From positions 372,001-436,000 of the forward strand of contig NZ_FREV01000003.1 of NCBI RefSeq assembly GCF_900143545.1: DNA of 64,000 nucleotides, in the 5' to 3' direction. Under the pieces are notes generated by a model. It worked only from the letters and a program-made list of their open reading frames with translations. It searched no databases and had not been told where the DNA came from. How positions within the stretch are numbered: the first letter of the stretch is position 1; each line of letters begins with the position of its first letter. Source of the stretch: Loktanella sp. Alg231-35 (GTDB lineage Bacteria; Pseudomonadota; Alphaproteobacteria; Rhodobacterales; Rhodobacteraceae). Below, in pieces: positions 9,209-18,079 of the stretch. The translations under genes and the position numbers were made by a program.

Positions 9209-10111
9209 ATGGAACATTGGGATGACATGCGAGTGTTTCTGGCAGTGGCGCGGGCCGAAGGGCTTTCGGCTGCAGCGCCGAGGTTGAAGATGGACCCCTC
9301 AACGCTGGGCCGTCGTGTGGCGCGGCTTGAACGTGCGATGGGTGGCGCGCTTTTTGTGAAGTCGCCGCAAGGGTATCAGTTGACCGATCTGGGCGTGCGC
9401 ATCCGCGACAGCGCGATGCAGGCCGAAGTACACCTGACCCGCGCGCTGCACGAAGGCCAAGAGGCCTCAGCGGCCTTGACCGGGCAAATTCGGATCGGGG
9501 CACCTGATGGGGCGGCTAATTTCCTGCTGCCACAGGTTTGTGCTGCCATTCAGCACGACAATCCTGATCTGGAGGTGCAAATCCTCGCCCTGCCGCGCGT
9601 CGTGAACCTTTCGCGGCGCGAGGCCGATATGGCGATCACCGTGAGCCCGCCGCAGGCTGGAAAGCTGACAGTGCAGAAGATCACAGATTACCAGTTGCAC
9701 CTCGCGATGCGCTCTGACCAACCCGAACCGCTGTCAGTGGCCGACCTGAAAACCCATCAGATTGTGGGTTACATCCCCGACATGATCTTTGACAAAGAAC
9801 TGGATTATCTGGGGGCCATCGGCGCAGGCGGCGTACAGTTGGCGTCAAATTCGGTTGCCGTGCAGTTGCAGATGATCCGGCGGGCAGGCGTGGGGATTGT
9901 GCATGATTTCGCGTTGCCCTTTGCGCCGGAATTGCGCCGCGTGCTGATCCAAGAGGTCGCATTGCAACGGGCATTCTACCTTGTGCGTCACACGACCGAC
10001 CGGCATTCAGATCGGTTGAACCGCTTTGCTGATGCCCTGCGCCGGGGCCTGCAGGAAGAAGTTGTGCGTCTGGAACGCAAAGCATGCTTGACAGCCAGCC
10101 CTTTGATTTGA
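9209..10111 (+). CDS. LysR family transcriptional regulator next to mmsA
   Basis: 300-aa LysR-type regulator: N-terminal winged HTH (about residues 1-60, opening MEHWDDMRVFLAVARAEG) and a C-terminal effector-binding domain of periplasmic-binding fold. The ATG at 9209 has AAGG about 8 bases upstream; the alternative at 9188 lies inside the inverted repeat of the promoter. Its divergent orientation to mmsA, with a symmetric element between them, suggests it senses a valine or propionate catabolite and controls mmsA. The effector is not readable from sequence. Confidence 0.88.
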   Translation: MEHWDDMRVFLAVARAEGLSAAAPRLKMDPSTLGRRVARLERAMGGALFVKSPQGYQLTDLGVRIRDSAMQAEVHLTRALHEGQEASAALTGQIRIGAPDGAANFLLPQVCAAIQHDNPDLEVQILALPRVVNLSRREADMAITVSPPQAGKLTVQKITDYQLHLAMRSDQPEPLSVADLKTHQIVGYIPDMIFDKELDYLGAIGAGGVQLASNSVAVQLQMIRRAGVGIVHDFALPFAPELRRVLIQEVALQRAFYLVRHTTDRHSDRLNRFADALRRGLQEEVVRLERKACLTASPLI

Positions 10112-10148
10112 GACGCTGAAACCCCGGAGCCGTGTTAAGGAGCCCGTT

Positions 10149-10583
10149 ATGATCGTTTCCCAAATTCTCAAGTCCAAGCCTGATGTCGGTGTGATTTCGG
10201 TCAAGCCTTCGGCAAGCATATCGGATGCGGCGAAACTTTTATCGGAGCATCGGATCGGTACGGTTGTGGTTTCCGCCGACGGAGACAGCCTTGATGGCAT
10301 CCTGTCTGAGCGTGACATTGTGCGCGAGTTGGGCAAGCGCGGTGCTGGCTGTCTAACCGATCAGGTCAAGGATCTGATGACGTCCAAGCTGGTGACCTGT
10401 TCTCCTTCAAACAGCGCCATCGAGGTGCTGGAAATGATGACCGAGGGGCGTTTTCGCCACGTGCCGGTCATGGATGGCGACAAAATGGTTGGCCTGATTT
10501 CCATCGGGGATGCCGTTAAGGCGCGTCTTGCTGAACTGTCGATGGAAAAAGACGCACTCGAAGGGATGATCATGGGGCACTAG
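10149..10583 (+). CDS. CBS-domain pair protein
   Basis: 144 aa consisting almost entirely of two CBS domains (about residues 10-65 and 75-135), a Bateman module that binds adenine nucleotides. Recognisable segments are GTVVVSADGDSLDGILSERD and FRHVPVMDGDKMVGLISIGD, and the C-terminal helix ends EKDALEGMIMGH. Such stand-alone proteins are often annotated as inosine-5'-monophosphate-dehydrogenase-like, but no catalytic domain is present. AAGGAG sits about 7 bases before the ATG. Target protein unknown. Confidence 0.85.
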   Translation: MIVSQILKSKPDVGVISVKPSASISDAAKLLSEHRIGTVVVSADGDSLDGILSERDIVRELGKRGAGCLTDQVKDLMTSKLVTCSPSNSAIEVLEMMTEGRFRHVPVMDGDKMVGLISIGDAVKARLAELSMEKDALEGMIMGH

Positions 10584-10656
10584 CTGCTTAGCCCTTATTG
10601 CATTTCGTTACACAATCATGTTGCTTGGCGCAAACGCAGCTGAGACGAGGAAGACC

Positions 10657-11151
10657 ATGCGCGTAGGACTGTATCCCGGCACCTTTGACCCGGTCACGTA
10701 TGGGCATATCGATATCATCCGCCGGGCGTGCTCGCTCGTGGACCGTCTGGTCATCGGTGTGGCGATCAACCGTGACAAGGGCCCATTGTTTTCGCTTGAA
10801 GAGCGTGTTGCCATGGTCGAGGCCGAAGCCGCCCCCCTTGGCAAGGCTGTGGGTTGTGAGATCGAAGTGCATCCGTTTGAGAACCTCCTGATCGACTGCG
10901 CCCGCGACGTAGAGGCCAGCGTCATCATTCGTGGCCTGCGCGCGGTGGCTGATTTTGAGTATGAATATCAGATGGTTGGCATGAACCGCGCGTTGGATGA
11001 TAGCATTGAAACGGTGTTTTTGATGGCAGAGGCCGAACATCAGGCGATTGCGTCGAAGCTGGTCAAGGAAATCGCCCGCCTTGGCGGCGATGTGTCCAAA
11101 TTTGTCTCTCCTTCGGTAAATAGGGCCTTGCTGGAACGCTTCAGCGCTTGA
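10657..11151 (+). CDS. coaD: phosphopantetheine adenylyltransferase
   Basis: Adenylates 4'-phosphopantetheine to dephospho-CoA, the penultimate step of CoA synthesis. 164 aa, normal length. The N-terminus MRVGLYPGTFDPVTYGHIDI holds the T/HxxH nucleotidyltransferase motif (His17 region), and IIRGLRAVADFEYEYQM is the pantetheine-binding part. The ATG at 10657 is the family start and is preceded by GAGACGAGGAAGACC, a purine-rich ribosome site; the upstream in-frame ATG at 10618 is not conserved. The stop overlaps the next gene's start. Confidence 0.95.
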   Translation: MRVGLYPGTFDPVTYGHIDIIRRACSLVDRLVIGVAINRDKGPLFSLEERVAMVEAEAAPLGKAVGCEIEVHPFENLLIDCARDVEASVIIRGLRAVADFEYEYQMVGMNRALDDSIETVFLMAEAEHQAIASKLVKEIARLGGDVSKFVSPSVNRALLERFSA

Positions 11152-11918
11152 ATTGGCTCTGGATGCTGATTGGGGTCTATCTGCTGTATGGGGTTGCGAT
11201 GGTCTTTGCCCATCCGCAGTTCATCTATCCTTTTGGCGCTGATCCATTTGCCAATCCCAACTATACACAAGAGGTCGTCACCGAACGTCGGGTCGCCATG
11301 GCGTGGCGCGACGGGGATGCTGACACCGCCGTTTTGTTTTTCATGGGCAATGGTGGGGCGCTGACATATTTCACCTATACGCTTGATGCGCATGAACAGG
11401 CCGGACGCATGATTGCGGCGATGGAATACCCCGGCGGTGGTGGTATTCCCGGTACTCCCTCCGAAGTCAGGCTGAAGGCCGATGCGCTTGCCGCCTATGA
11501 TTGGCTGGCTGCACGGCATGCAGGACCGATTGTGGTGCATGGCTATTCGATGGGCTCGGGGCTGGCCTTGCATGTGGCCGCAGCGCGGCCGGTTGCTGCG
11601 GTGCTGCTGGATGCGCCTTTTGTGAAGATGTGCGAATTGATGACCAAAGCGTCTTGGCTGCCGGCCTGCTATATGCCGGGGGTGCAGCACTGGAACTCAG
11701 CCGCTTTGGTGCCTGACGTCACAGCGCCCGTCCTGATCCAGCACGGAACAGAAGATCAGTTGATTGAGATGTCAAATGGCGAACGTCTGCGCGACTTGAT
11801 GGCGGCGGCGGGGTTGGCCGTGACGTTTCACGCAGTCGAAGGGGCGACCCACAACAATCTGGCGGGGCAGGTGGGATATGCGAACCGCATTGATCAGTTC
11901 CTGTCCGGGCTCCAGTAA
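11148..11918 (+). CDS. alpha/beta hydrolase family protein
   Basis: 256 aa from a TTG that overlaps the coaD stop (TTGA); an ATG at 11163 would shorten it by five residues and is equally possible. The first 20 residues (WMLIGVYLLYGVAMVF) form one hydrophobic segment, suggesting membrane anchoring. The serine-hydrolase nucleophile elbow GYSMG, an acidic residue in HGTEDQLI and a His in EGATHNNLAG give a full catalytic triad. Similar to the Bem46/FrsA-like hydrolases. Substrate unknown; translational coupling to coaD is the only functional clue. Confidence 0.75.
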   Translation: MNWLWMLIGVYLLYGVAMVFAHPQFIYPFGADPFANPNYTQEVVTERRVAMAWRDGDADTAVLFFMGNGGALTYFTYTLDAHEQAGRMIAAMEYPGGGGIPGTPSEVRLKADALAAYDWLAARHAGPIVVHGYSMGSGLALHVAAARPVAAVLLDAPFVKMCELMTKASWLPACYMPGVQHWNSAALVPDVTAPVLIQHGTEDQLIEMSNGERLRDLMAAAGLAVTFHAVEGATHNNLAGQVGYANRIDQFLSGLQ

Positions 11919-11924
11919 TGACAA

Positions 11925-11952
11925 AGCCGCACCCTTGGGCGCGGCTGGTTTT
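11925..11952. terminator. bidirectional terminator between hydrolase and DUF1127-like gene
   Basis: AGCCGCACCC-TT-GGGCGCGGCT forms a 10-bp stem with one mismatch, followed by GGTTTT on the plus strand and CTTTG on the minus strand. It lies between two convergent genes. Confidence 0.5.
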
Positions 11953-11969
11953 CTCATAATGCCGGGTGT

Positions 11970-12128
11970 TTAGCCGTAGATGGCTTTTGCGGCAGTCTTT
12001 GCTGCGTCTTCGCGGAACAGCCCCAGGTCAATGGCGGTTTCCAACGGCATGTTGGCCAGTTGGTACTTGAGGTTGCTGTATGCCAGGCGTTTTTGCACGG
12101 CGGTGCGGACTGAATTCAATACGGTCAT
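11970..12128 (-). CDS. small DUF1127-like protein, 52 aa
   Basis: A 52-codon reading frame beginning MTVLNSVRTAVQKRLAYSNL and ending AAKTAAKAIYG, basic and mostly helical. An AAGGAGC ribosome site lies 7 bases before the ATG. The Arg/Lys-rich helical start and the length resemble the DUF1127 small proteins frequent in Rhodobacteraceae, some of which bind RNA or influence small-RNA turnover; assignment is by impression rather than a key motif. It has its own 187-bp upstream interval and converges on the hydrolase gene. Confidence 0.65.
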   Translation of the reverse strand: MTVLNSVRTAVQKRLAYSNLKYQLANMPLETAIDLGLFREDAAKTAAKAIYG

Positions 12129-12259
12129 TTGCGTGCTCCTTTTTAGTCATCGCGTTGTTGTGTCGTGATTCACATCTAACAACGCTGCGATGCAGCACAA
12201 CTGTCAAAAAACTGAAAGCACCCTTGCGCAAAATGCATGGCGGTATCTGCGCTTTGCAC

Positions 12260-12290
12260 AAAAAATAGCCGGCCCCTGATGGGACCGGCC
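12260..12290 (-). terminator. intrinsic terminator after gap1
   Basis: On the minus strand GGCCGGTCCC-ATCA-GGGGCCGGCT forms a strong stem followed by ATTTTTTG, 26 bases after the stop of the GAPDH gene. Confidence 0.8.
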
Positions 12291-12315
12291 AGATCATGCT
12301 AACATACTAATATGT

Positions 12316-13317
12316 TTAGATAAGTTTGCCCAACGCAACGGCTGTATCACCCATGCGATTAGAGAAACCCCATTCGTTGTCATACCACGTCAAGATGCGG
12401 ACCATATTGCCGTCCAACACCTTGGTTTGATCCAGGTGGAAGATCGAGGACTGCGGGTCGTGGTTGAAATCCGTGCTGACCATCGGCAGGTCGGTGTAGC
12501 CCAGCACGCCTTTCAGCGGGCCGTCAGCGGCTGCGATGATGGCATTGTTCACTTCTTCAACCGTTGTGGGGCGGCTGGATTCGAAGGTCAGGTCGACGCA
12601 GGACACGTTGGGCGTTGGCACGCGGATTGCGACACCATCCAGAATGCCGTCCAGCTCTGGCAGGACCAGACCGACGGCCTTGGCTGCACCGGTAGAGGTC
12701 GGGATCATCGACAGGGCCGCAGCACGCGCGCGGTAAAGGTCCTTATGCATCGTATCCAGCGTAGGTTGGTCGCCGGTATAGCTGTGAACCGTCGTCATAA
12801 AGCCCTTGTTGATGCCAATAGCATCGTTCAGGACTTTGGCCACAGGTGCCAGGCAGTTGGTTGTGCAGGACGCGTTTGAAACCACGATGTCATCGCCGGT
12901 CAGCACGTCATGGTTCACGCCATAGACGATTGTTTTGTCTGCGTCTTTTCCTGGGGCAGAGATCAACACGCGACTGGCGCCGTTGTCCAGGTGCGCCTGA
13001 CAGGCCTCTTTGCTGGTAAAGATACCTGTACATTCCAGCACCACATCGACATGCGCCCACGGCAGGTCTGCCGGGTTGTGGATTGCGGTCACATCCATTG
13101 GGCCGCGGCCGACGTCGATTGTGGTCTCGGTTGTGGTCACAGTGGCGGGGAAACGGCCATGCACGCTGTCAAAGCGCAGCAGGTGGGCGTTGGTTTCAAC
13201 CGGGCCAAGGTCATTGATCGCGACAACGTCGATATCTGTGCGCCCGCTCTCGATGATTGCGCGCAGTACGTTACGGCCGATCCGGCCAAATCCATTAATA
13301 GCTACTTTGACGGCCAT
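12316..13317 (-). CDS. gap: glyceraldehyde-3-phosphate dehydrogenase, NAD-type paralogue
   Basis: Phosphorylating GAPDH of glycolysis, 333 aa. The nucleotide fold begins INGFGRIGR; the catalytic Cys lies in [12 protein letters not shown] and the sugar-phosphate site in [10 protein letters not shown]. Asp36 in AINDLGP occupies the position (Asp32 in classical numbering) that selects NAD over NADP, so NAD use is expected. A second paralogue is encoded 310 bp upstream (13627-14628). A LacI-type operator (13340-13359) sits 23-42 bases before the start and a strong terminator follows the stop, so this is a monocistronic regulated gene. Confidence 0.95.
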   Translation of the reverse strand: MAVKVAINGFGRIGRNVLRAIIESGRTDIDVVAINDLGPVETNAHLLRFDSVHGRFPATVTTTETTIDVGRGPMDVTAIHNPADLPWAHVDVVLECTGIFTSKEACQAHLDNGASRVLISAPGKDADKTIVYGVNHDVLTGDDIVVSNASCTTNCLAPVAKVLNDAIGINKGFMTTVHSYTGDQPTLDTMHKDLYRARAAALSMIPTSTGAAKAVGLVLPELDGILDGVAIRVPTPNVSCVDLTFESSRPTTVEEVNNAIIAAADGPLKGVLGYTDLPMVSTDFNHDPQSSIFHLDQTKVLDGNMVRILTWYDNEWGFSNRMGDTAVALGKLI

Positions 13318-13339
13318 GGTCGTATTCTCCTCAATGGGT

Positions 13340-13359
13340 CAATGTTGGCGCTAACATTG
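13340..13359. promoter_or_regulatory. LacI-type operator in front of gap1
   Basis: CAATGTTGGCGCTAACATTG has perfect 7-bp arms around GGCGCT. Its core TGTTGGCGCTAACA differs by one base from TGTTAnCGnTAACA, the pattern found three times before the other gap gene. Centre CG with flanking TTA/TAA is typical of LacI-family operators; CceR-type carbon regulators of alphaproteobacteria are the closest candidates I know. Confidence 0.7.
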
Positions 13360-13386
13360 CCATTTCCGCGCAAAGGTCAACACCAC

Positions 13387-13530
13387 CTAGCGCCAGAAAG
13401 CCACCCACTCGATCAAATCCATGAATTTGCGTAACACAAAGAGCGTATTGGCCCAGTCGTACAGGACATAATCCGTGGCAAGCAGGGCCGCGATGATGAG
13501 GCCCAGCCAAATGGCAATGGTATTGGTCAT
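13387..13530 (-). CDS. small membrane protein between the gap genes, 47 aa
   Basis: Reading frame of 47 codons: MTNTIAIWLGLIIAALLATD is one transmembrane segment, followed by a tail with YVLYDWANTLFVLRKF and ending EWVAFWR. No strong ribosome site is seen, which lowers confidence in translation level, but the hydrophobic pattern is protein-like and the gene fits neatly between gap2 and gap1 on the same strand. Role unknown; I recall similar short proteins beside gap in related genomes, without a known function. Confidence 0.6.
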   Translation of the reverse strand: MTNTIAIWLGLIIAALLATDYVLYDWANTLFVLRKFMDLIEWVAFWR

Positions 13531-13573
13531 GATGATGGGTCTAACGGGCCGCTGCGCAAATGGCAAAGGTACG

Positions 13574-13618
13574 CAGACTTTCGTGGAAAGTCTGGGTCAA
13601 ATCCTCTGCGAGGATTTG
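13574..13618. repeat. tandem double hairpin downstream of gap2
   Basis: Two adjacent perfect hairpins: CAGACTTTC-GTG-GAAAGTCTG (13574-13594) and CAAATCCTC-TGC-GAGGATTTG (13598-13618), 3 bases apart and 8 bases beyond the gap2 stop. Same architecture as at 18844, 49708 and 61987. Confidence 0.75.
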
Positions 13619-13626
13619 TGGCGGTG

Positions 13627-14628
13627 CTAGTGCAGCCGCCCCATGGTTGCCGCAACGTCGGCCATGCGGGCCGAAAAACCCCATTCGTTATCGTACCATG
13701 CCAGCACCCGGACGGTTTTGCCGCCGACAACCTTGGTCTGGTCAGGTGCGAAGATGCTGCTTTCGGTGGTGTGGTTGAAATCGATGCTGACTTTGGCCTC
13801 ATCATCGTATGACATCACCATACCCATATAGCCTGCTGCAGCTTCTGCCACGATGGCGTTCACATCAGCCACGGTTACCGATTTACCGGCCTCAAATGTC
13901 AGATCAACGGCGCTGACGTTGGGTGTGGGCACGCGCATTGCGGTGCCGTCCAACTTGCCTGCCAGCTCTGGCAGAACCTCACCCAAGGCCTTTGCGGCCC
14001 CGGTGGAGGTGGGGATCATCGCCATGGCGGCGGCCCGTGCGCGATATAGGTCGCTATGACGGCGGTCCAGTGTTGGCTGATCGCCAGTGTAGCTGTGGAT
14101 CGTGGTCATAATCCCGCGTTCGATCCCGATGGCATCGTTCAGCACTTTCGCCAGCGGAGCGAGGCAGTTCGTTGTGCAAGACCCGTTGGACACCATCCGC
14201 TCTGCCGCATCCAGTGCGCGGTGGTTAACACCGTAGACCACGGTGCGGTCGACATTCTTGGCAGGGGCCGAGATCAGCACCTTCTTGGCACCGCGTGTCA
14301 AATGCACATCGGCCTTTTGCCCGTCGTTGAATTTGCCCGTGCATTCCAGCACCACATCAACGCCATCCCAGTTCAGCTCGGTCGGGTCATATGTGGACAT
14401 CACGTCAATCGGACCACGGCCCAGATCCATCGTGTTGCCCTTTACGGTGATGGGGCTGCCAAAACGGCCATGCACGCTGTCGTACTTGAGCAGATGCGCG
14501 TTTGTCTCGATCGGGCCGGTGGCGTTGATCTTGACGACTTGCACGTCGTTGCGCGCGGCCTCGGTGATATGCGCCAGCGTGCAGCGACCGATGCGGCCAA
14601 AGCCATTGATACCGATTGTGACTGTCAT
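13627..14628 (-). CDS. gap: glyceraldehyde-3-phosphate dehydrogenase, second paralogue, probably NADP-tolerant
   Basis: 333-aa GAPDH with INGFGRIGR fold start and catalytic [12 protein letters not shown]. The cofactor-selecting Asp is replaced by Ala36 (KINATGP instead of AINDLGP), and the loop after TLD reads RRHSD instead of TMHKD. Loss of that Asp is associated with NADP use in other GAPDHs, so an anabolic (gluconeogenic or NADPH-linked) role is likely; this is inference. Three tandem LacI-type operators lie 88-155 bases upstream. Sequence divergence from the neighbouring paralogue argues against a very recent duplication. Confidence 0.93.
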   Translation of the reverse strand: MTVTIGINGFGRIGRCTLAHITEAARNDVQVVKINATGPIETNAHLLKYDSVHGRFGSPITVKGNTMDLGRGPIDVMSTYDPTELNWDGVDVVLECTGKFNDGQKADVHLTRGAKKVLISAPAKNVDRTVVYGVNHRALDAAERMVSNGSCTTNCLAPLAKVLNDAIGIERGIMTTIHSYTGDQPTLDRRHSDLYRARAAAMAMIPTSTGAAKALGEVLPELAGKLDGTAMRVPTPNVSAVDLTFEAGKSVTVADVNAIVAEAAAGYMGMVMSYDDEAKVSIDFNHTTESSIFAPDQTKVVGGKTVRVLAWYDNEWGFSARMADVAATMGRLH

Positions 14629-14715
14629 GGGATGTCCTTGGGCCGCAGTTTATTGTTGCCCAACGTATAGGGGGAGATGTGGGGCTGAGGAAAGAAAAAA
14701 GCGTTTTATGCCAAT

Positions 14716-14783
14716 ATGTTATCGATAACATGAATTGTTAGCGATAACGCCACCGCGTCACGGCGCCATTGTTATCGCAAACA
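14716..14783. promoter_or_regulatory. three tandem LacI-type operators upstream of gap2
   Basis: Site 1, ATGTTATCGATAACAT (14716-14731), is a perfect 16-bp palindrome. Site 2, TGTTAGCGATAACG (14736-14749), and site 3, TGTTATCGCAAACA (14770-14783), match TGTTAnCGnTAACA with one mismatch each. Centres are 19 and 34 bases apart. Only gap2 is transcribed away from this interval. A carbon-responsive LacI-family repressor/activator such as CceR is the likely ligand. Confidence 0.75.
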
Positions 14784-14807
14784 TTCCGGTGCAGTCGAAT
14801 CGCGTAA

Positions 14808-15356
14808 TTACTCGAACCGGGCGCGCAGCTCGTCCAGCGTAAAGGTCTGCGGGACAAAACCGGCGTCTTTCGGGTCATCGTTGGGATCAGAGGTGATGCA
14901 CATCACGCTGCACAATTGCCGCGCGATCCGTGCGTCATAGTCGACCAGCCAGACACGGCCACCGGGGGTGCCGATGTAGCCGTCTATCCCGGCGTCAAAG
15001 TCACCTTCGACGTCATCGGTCGACGGCACTTCGTTGTCGTAATCTTCTGAGTATCCACCGTGGGTGTGGTACGAGGCAATCACGCTATCGTCCGGTTCGG
15101 CCAGATCGCAGAAATCCTCGCCGCCGGGGGCAGGGGCTGTTGCCGCCAGCCCACCTGTGTCGGTCTCAAAGATATAGCCGCAGTATTCGCGGCCTTCCGC
15201 GATCGAGACCGGCTGAAGGTCATTCAGCACGCTGGTTGCAAAGGCATCAACATTGTCGGTTGCCGCAAGAATTGGCGGTCGTTCTTCTTCTGCACAACTG
15301 GCCAGAACGATCAGGCCCACTGCGGCCAAAACGCCGCCAATCTTGAGGTATGTCAT
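14808..15356 (-). CDS. putative lipoprotein with DUF4329/JAB-like domain
   Basis: 182 aa. The N-terminus has a hydrophobic segment ending LIVLASC, a lipobox, so export and lipidation at Cys are expected. The mature part contains SYHTHGGYSEDYDNEVPSTD: the His-x-His followed by Ser and Asp is the metal-site arrangement of JAB/MPN-type hydrolases and of the DUF4329 family. I chose the ATG at 15356 (MTYLKIGG) because AAGG lies 8 bases upstream and the signal peptide starts there; an in-frame GTG adds five residues. Co-oriented with tkt but no functional link is evident. Peptidase or isopeptidase activity is only a prediction. Confidence 0.7.
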   Translation of the reverse strand: MTYLKIGGVLAAVGLIVLASCAEEERPPILAATDNVDAFATSVLNDLQPVSIAEGREYCGYIFETDTGGLAATAPAPGGEDFCDLAEPDDSVIASYHTHGGYSEDYDNEVPSTDDVEGDFDAGIDGYIGTPGGRVWLVDYDARIARQLCSVMCITSDPNDDPKDAGFVPQTFTLDELRARFE

Positions 15357-15376
15357 CGTTGATGCCTTCACGAAGG

Positions 15377-17395
15377 TTACTTGATCAAGGATTTGACCTT
15401 GGCGACCGTATCCTTTGCTGTGATGCCAAACTCTTCATAAAGCCGCTCGGCCGGGGCAGAGGCGCCAAAGCCTTGCATGCCAACAAACCCTGATTTCTCG
15501 CGCTTGCCGCGCTCACCAAAGAGCCAACGGTCCCAACCAAAGCGGACGCCCGCCTCAATCGCGACGCGCACAGGGCCGCCGGGCAGGACGCGTTTGCGAT
15601 AGCTTTCGTCCTGCTCTTCAAAGAGTTCCCAGCAGGGCATGGAGACAACGCGCGTGCCGATGCCTTCGGCATGCAACAATTCGCGGGCTTCCATGGCGAT
15701 GGAAACCTCGGATCCGGTGGCCATCAAGATCGCCTGACGCTTGCCTTCGGCATCAGCCAATACATAGGCACCTTGGGCAACCATGTTCTTGTTCTTATGC
15801 TCGGTGCGCACGGTGGGCAGGCCCTGACGGGTCAGTGCCAGCACGCTGGGTGTTTTCTGCGATGTCAGTGCGATTTCCCATGCCTCTGCGGTTTCTACCG
15901 TATCGGCAGGGCGGAACACATTGGTGTTTGGCGTCGCGCGCAGCATGGCCAGATGTTCCACCGGCTGGTGGGTCGGTCCGTCTTCGCCAAGGCCGATACT
16001 GTCGTGGGTCATCACATATGTTGTGGGGATGCCCATCAGTGCCGACAGGCGCATAGCGCCACGTGCATAGTCGGTGAAACACATGAAAGTACCACCATAG
16101 GGCCGCGCACCACCGTGCAGTGCCATACCGTTCATGGCCGCGGCCATCCCATGCTCGCGGATACCGTAGTAGATGTAGCGGCCCTTGCGATTGTCGGGGT
16201 GGAAGGTGCCCATGTCAGAGGTCAGCGTGTTGTTTGACCCGGTCAGGTCAGCCGAACCGCCGATGGTTTCGCGCATAATCGGGTTGATCACTTCCAGCGT
16301 CATCTCGGATGACTTGCGGGTTGCGACCTTGGGCGCACCTTCGGAGATCTGCTTTTTCAAGGCGCGGATTGTGGCGGACAGACGTTTGGGCGGCTCACCT
16401 GCATAGGTGCGGTTGAACTCGGCCTGTTTGTTGGCAGACAGGGCTTCAAACCGGGCTTGCCAATCCTTATGGGCCTGCGTGCCGCGTGCGGCCATGGCTT
16501 CCCATTGGGCTTTGACATCCGAGGCGACTTCGAAATCACCCATAGGCGCGCCATAGGCCTCTTTCGCGGCTTTCAACTGATCAGCGTTGGTCAACGCGCC
16601 ATGCCCTTTGGACGTATCCTGTGCTGCGTGCCCCAATGCGATATGGGTCTTACAAGCGATCATGGATGGTTTGCCGGCCTTTTTGGCGGCAACAATCGCG
16701 GCATCAATGGCCTCTGGGTCGTGCCCGTCGATTTCCTGCACATGCCAGCCGGAGGCTTTGAAGCGCATCGGCTGATCTGTGATGTCGGCCATATCAACGG
16801 TGCCGTCGATGGTGATGTTGTTGTTGTCCCAGAACACGATCAGGTTGGACAGTTTTTGCATGCCCGCAAGGGCAATCGCCTCTTGGCTGACGCCTTCCAT
16901 CAGGCAACCGTCACCCGCCATCACGTAGGTGTGGTGATTGATGACCTTCTTGCCCCAGCTGGCGCGCTGGATTTCTTCTGCAATGGCAAAGCCGACCGAA
17001 TTGGCAATGCCCTGACCCAAGGGGCCGGTTGTTGTTTCGATCCCGCGGGCGTGCCCGAATTCAGGGTGACCTGCGGTTTTGGCACCCCATTGGCGGAAGT
17101 CCTTGATCTGCTCCAATGGCATATCTTCGTAGCCGGTCAGATACATCAGGGAATAAAGCAGCATAGAGCCGTGACCCGCAGACAGGATGAAACGGTCGCG
17201 ATCAGGCCAGTGCGGCGCCTTTGGGTCAAAGTTCAGGTGCTTCTCAAAAAGAACCGTCGCCACATCGGCCATGCCCATCGGCATGCCAGAGTGGCCGGAG
17301 TTTGCTGCCGCAACCGCATCAAGCGTCAGGGTGCGGATGGCAGTGGCTTTTTTCCAATGGTCAGGGTGGGCGGTGCGCAGGGCTGCAATATCCAA
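15377..17395 (-). CDS. tkt: transketolase
   Basis: Thiamin-diphosphate enzyme moving two-carbon ketol units in the pentose-phosphate pathway. 672 aa, full length. The ThDP motif [13 protein letters not shown]...NN is at about residues 160-195 (DNNNITIDG follows), [15 protein letters not shown] is near residue 72, and [17 protein letters not shown] in the pyrimidine domain is characteristic. The phosphate-binding C-terminal domain is intact. No operator of the gap type is seen upstream, so the shared regulation of the two gap genes does not obviously extend to it. Confidence 0.96.
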   Translation of the reverse strand: MDIAALRTAHPDHWKKATAIRTLTLDAVAAANSGHSGMPMGMADVATVLFEKHLNFDPKAPHWPDRDRFILSAGHGSMLLYSLMYLTGYEDMPLEQIKDFRQWGAKTAGHPEFGHARGIETTTGPLGQGIANSVGFAIAEEIQRASWGKKVINHHTYVMAGDGCLMEGVSQEAIALAGMQKLSNLIVFWDNNNITIDGTVDMADITDQPMRFKASGWHVQEIDGHDPEAIDAAIVAAKKAGKPSMIACKTHIALGHAAQDTSKGHGALTNADQLKAAKEAYGAPMGDFEVASDVKAQWEAMAARGTQAHKDWQARFEALSANKQAEFNRTYAGEPPKRLSATIRALKKQISEGAPKVATRKSSEMTLEVINPIMRETIGGSADLTGSNNTLTSDMGTFHPDNRKGRYIYYGIREHGMAAAMNGMALHGGARPYGGTFMCFTDYARGAMRLSALMGIPTTYVMTHDSIGLGEDGPTHQPVEHLAMLRATPNTNVFRPADTVETAEAWEIALTSQKTPSVLALTRQGLPTVRTEHKNKNMVAQGAYVLADAEGKRQAILMATGSEVSIAMEARELLHAEGIGTRVVSMPCWELFEEQDESYRKRVLPGGPVRVAIEAGVRFGWDRWLFGERGKREKSGFVGMQGFGASAPAERLYEEFGITAKDTVAKVKSLIK

Positions 17396-17608
17396 GGTGT
17401 TCAGGTCCTATTGGCAAGAGAAACATCAGGCTCGACAGCGTCATAGCAGGCCCAAGTGGGAGTTCAAGCATGACGGCTAAGTTCCTCTTATTGCGGGCAT
17501 CGTTGGTTTGCGAGGGGGCGGGGGATGGCATACCCTTGGGACGAGCGGCACGATTCGGCGCGCTATGGCGCCCCAAAGACCAACCGTGACGCAACAAAGG
17601 ATCGGTGA

Positions 17609-18079
17609 ATGAGTGATATCAGTGCATTAGAAAGCCGCATTGCTGCGGCGCTTGAACGGATCAGGCAAGGGCTTGACCGGCAAGATGGCGACGGCGGCGG
17701 CGATGATGCCCTGCACGACGCGCTAAGTGCGGAACGCGCCAGCAATGCCGAACTGGAAACCCGTGTTGCCCAGCTTCAGGATCGTCAGGACACGCAGGTG
17801 GCCAAACTGACCGGGCGGATCGAGACCTATCAGACGCAAATCCTGAAACTCGACGAAGAATTGCAACAGCTGCGCGCCTCAAACCAGCAGCTGCGCACGC
17901 TGAACACCCAACTGCGCGAGACGGTCACCAAGGGGCTGGCGCCGGAACTGCATGATGCTGCCGTCGCCGCCGAGATCGAGGCGCTGGCCACTCAACGCGC
18001 GGCTGATACCGCCGAGATTGACGCTATTCTGGCCGAGCTTAAGCCGCTGATTGAGGAGACATCCAATGCCGCAAGTTGA
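17609..18079 (+). CDS. coiled-coil protein upstream of zapA
   Basis: 156 aa, starting MSDISALESRIAAALERIRQ. Most of the protein (about residues 45-125) is heptad-like with Leu/Gln/Glu/Arg spacing, predicting a long coiled coil; there is no signal peptide or membrane segment. Its end overlaps the zapA start by 14 bases, so the two are translationally coupled. I recognise it only as the uncharacterised partner found before zapA in related genomes; a role in Z-ring assembly is inferred from that position alone. Confidence 0.8.
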   Translation: MSDISALESRIAAALERIRQGLDRQDGDGGGDDALHDALSAERASNAELETRVAQLQDRQDTQVAKLTGRIETYQTQILKLDEELQQLRASNQQLRTLNTQLRETVTKGLAPELHDAAVAAEIEALATQRAADTAEIDAILAELKPLIEETSNAAS

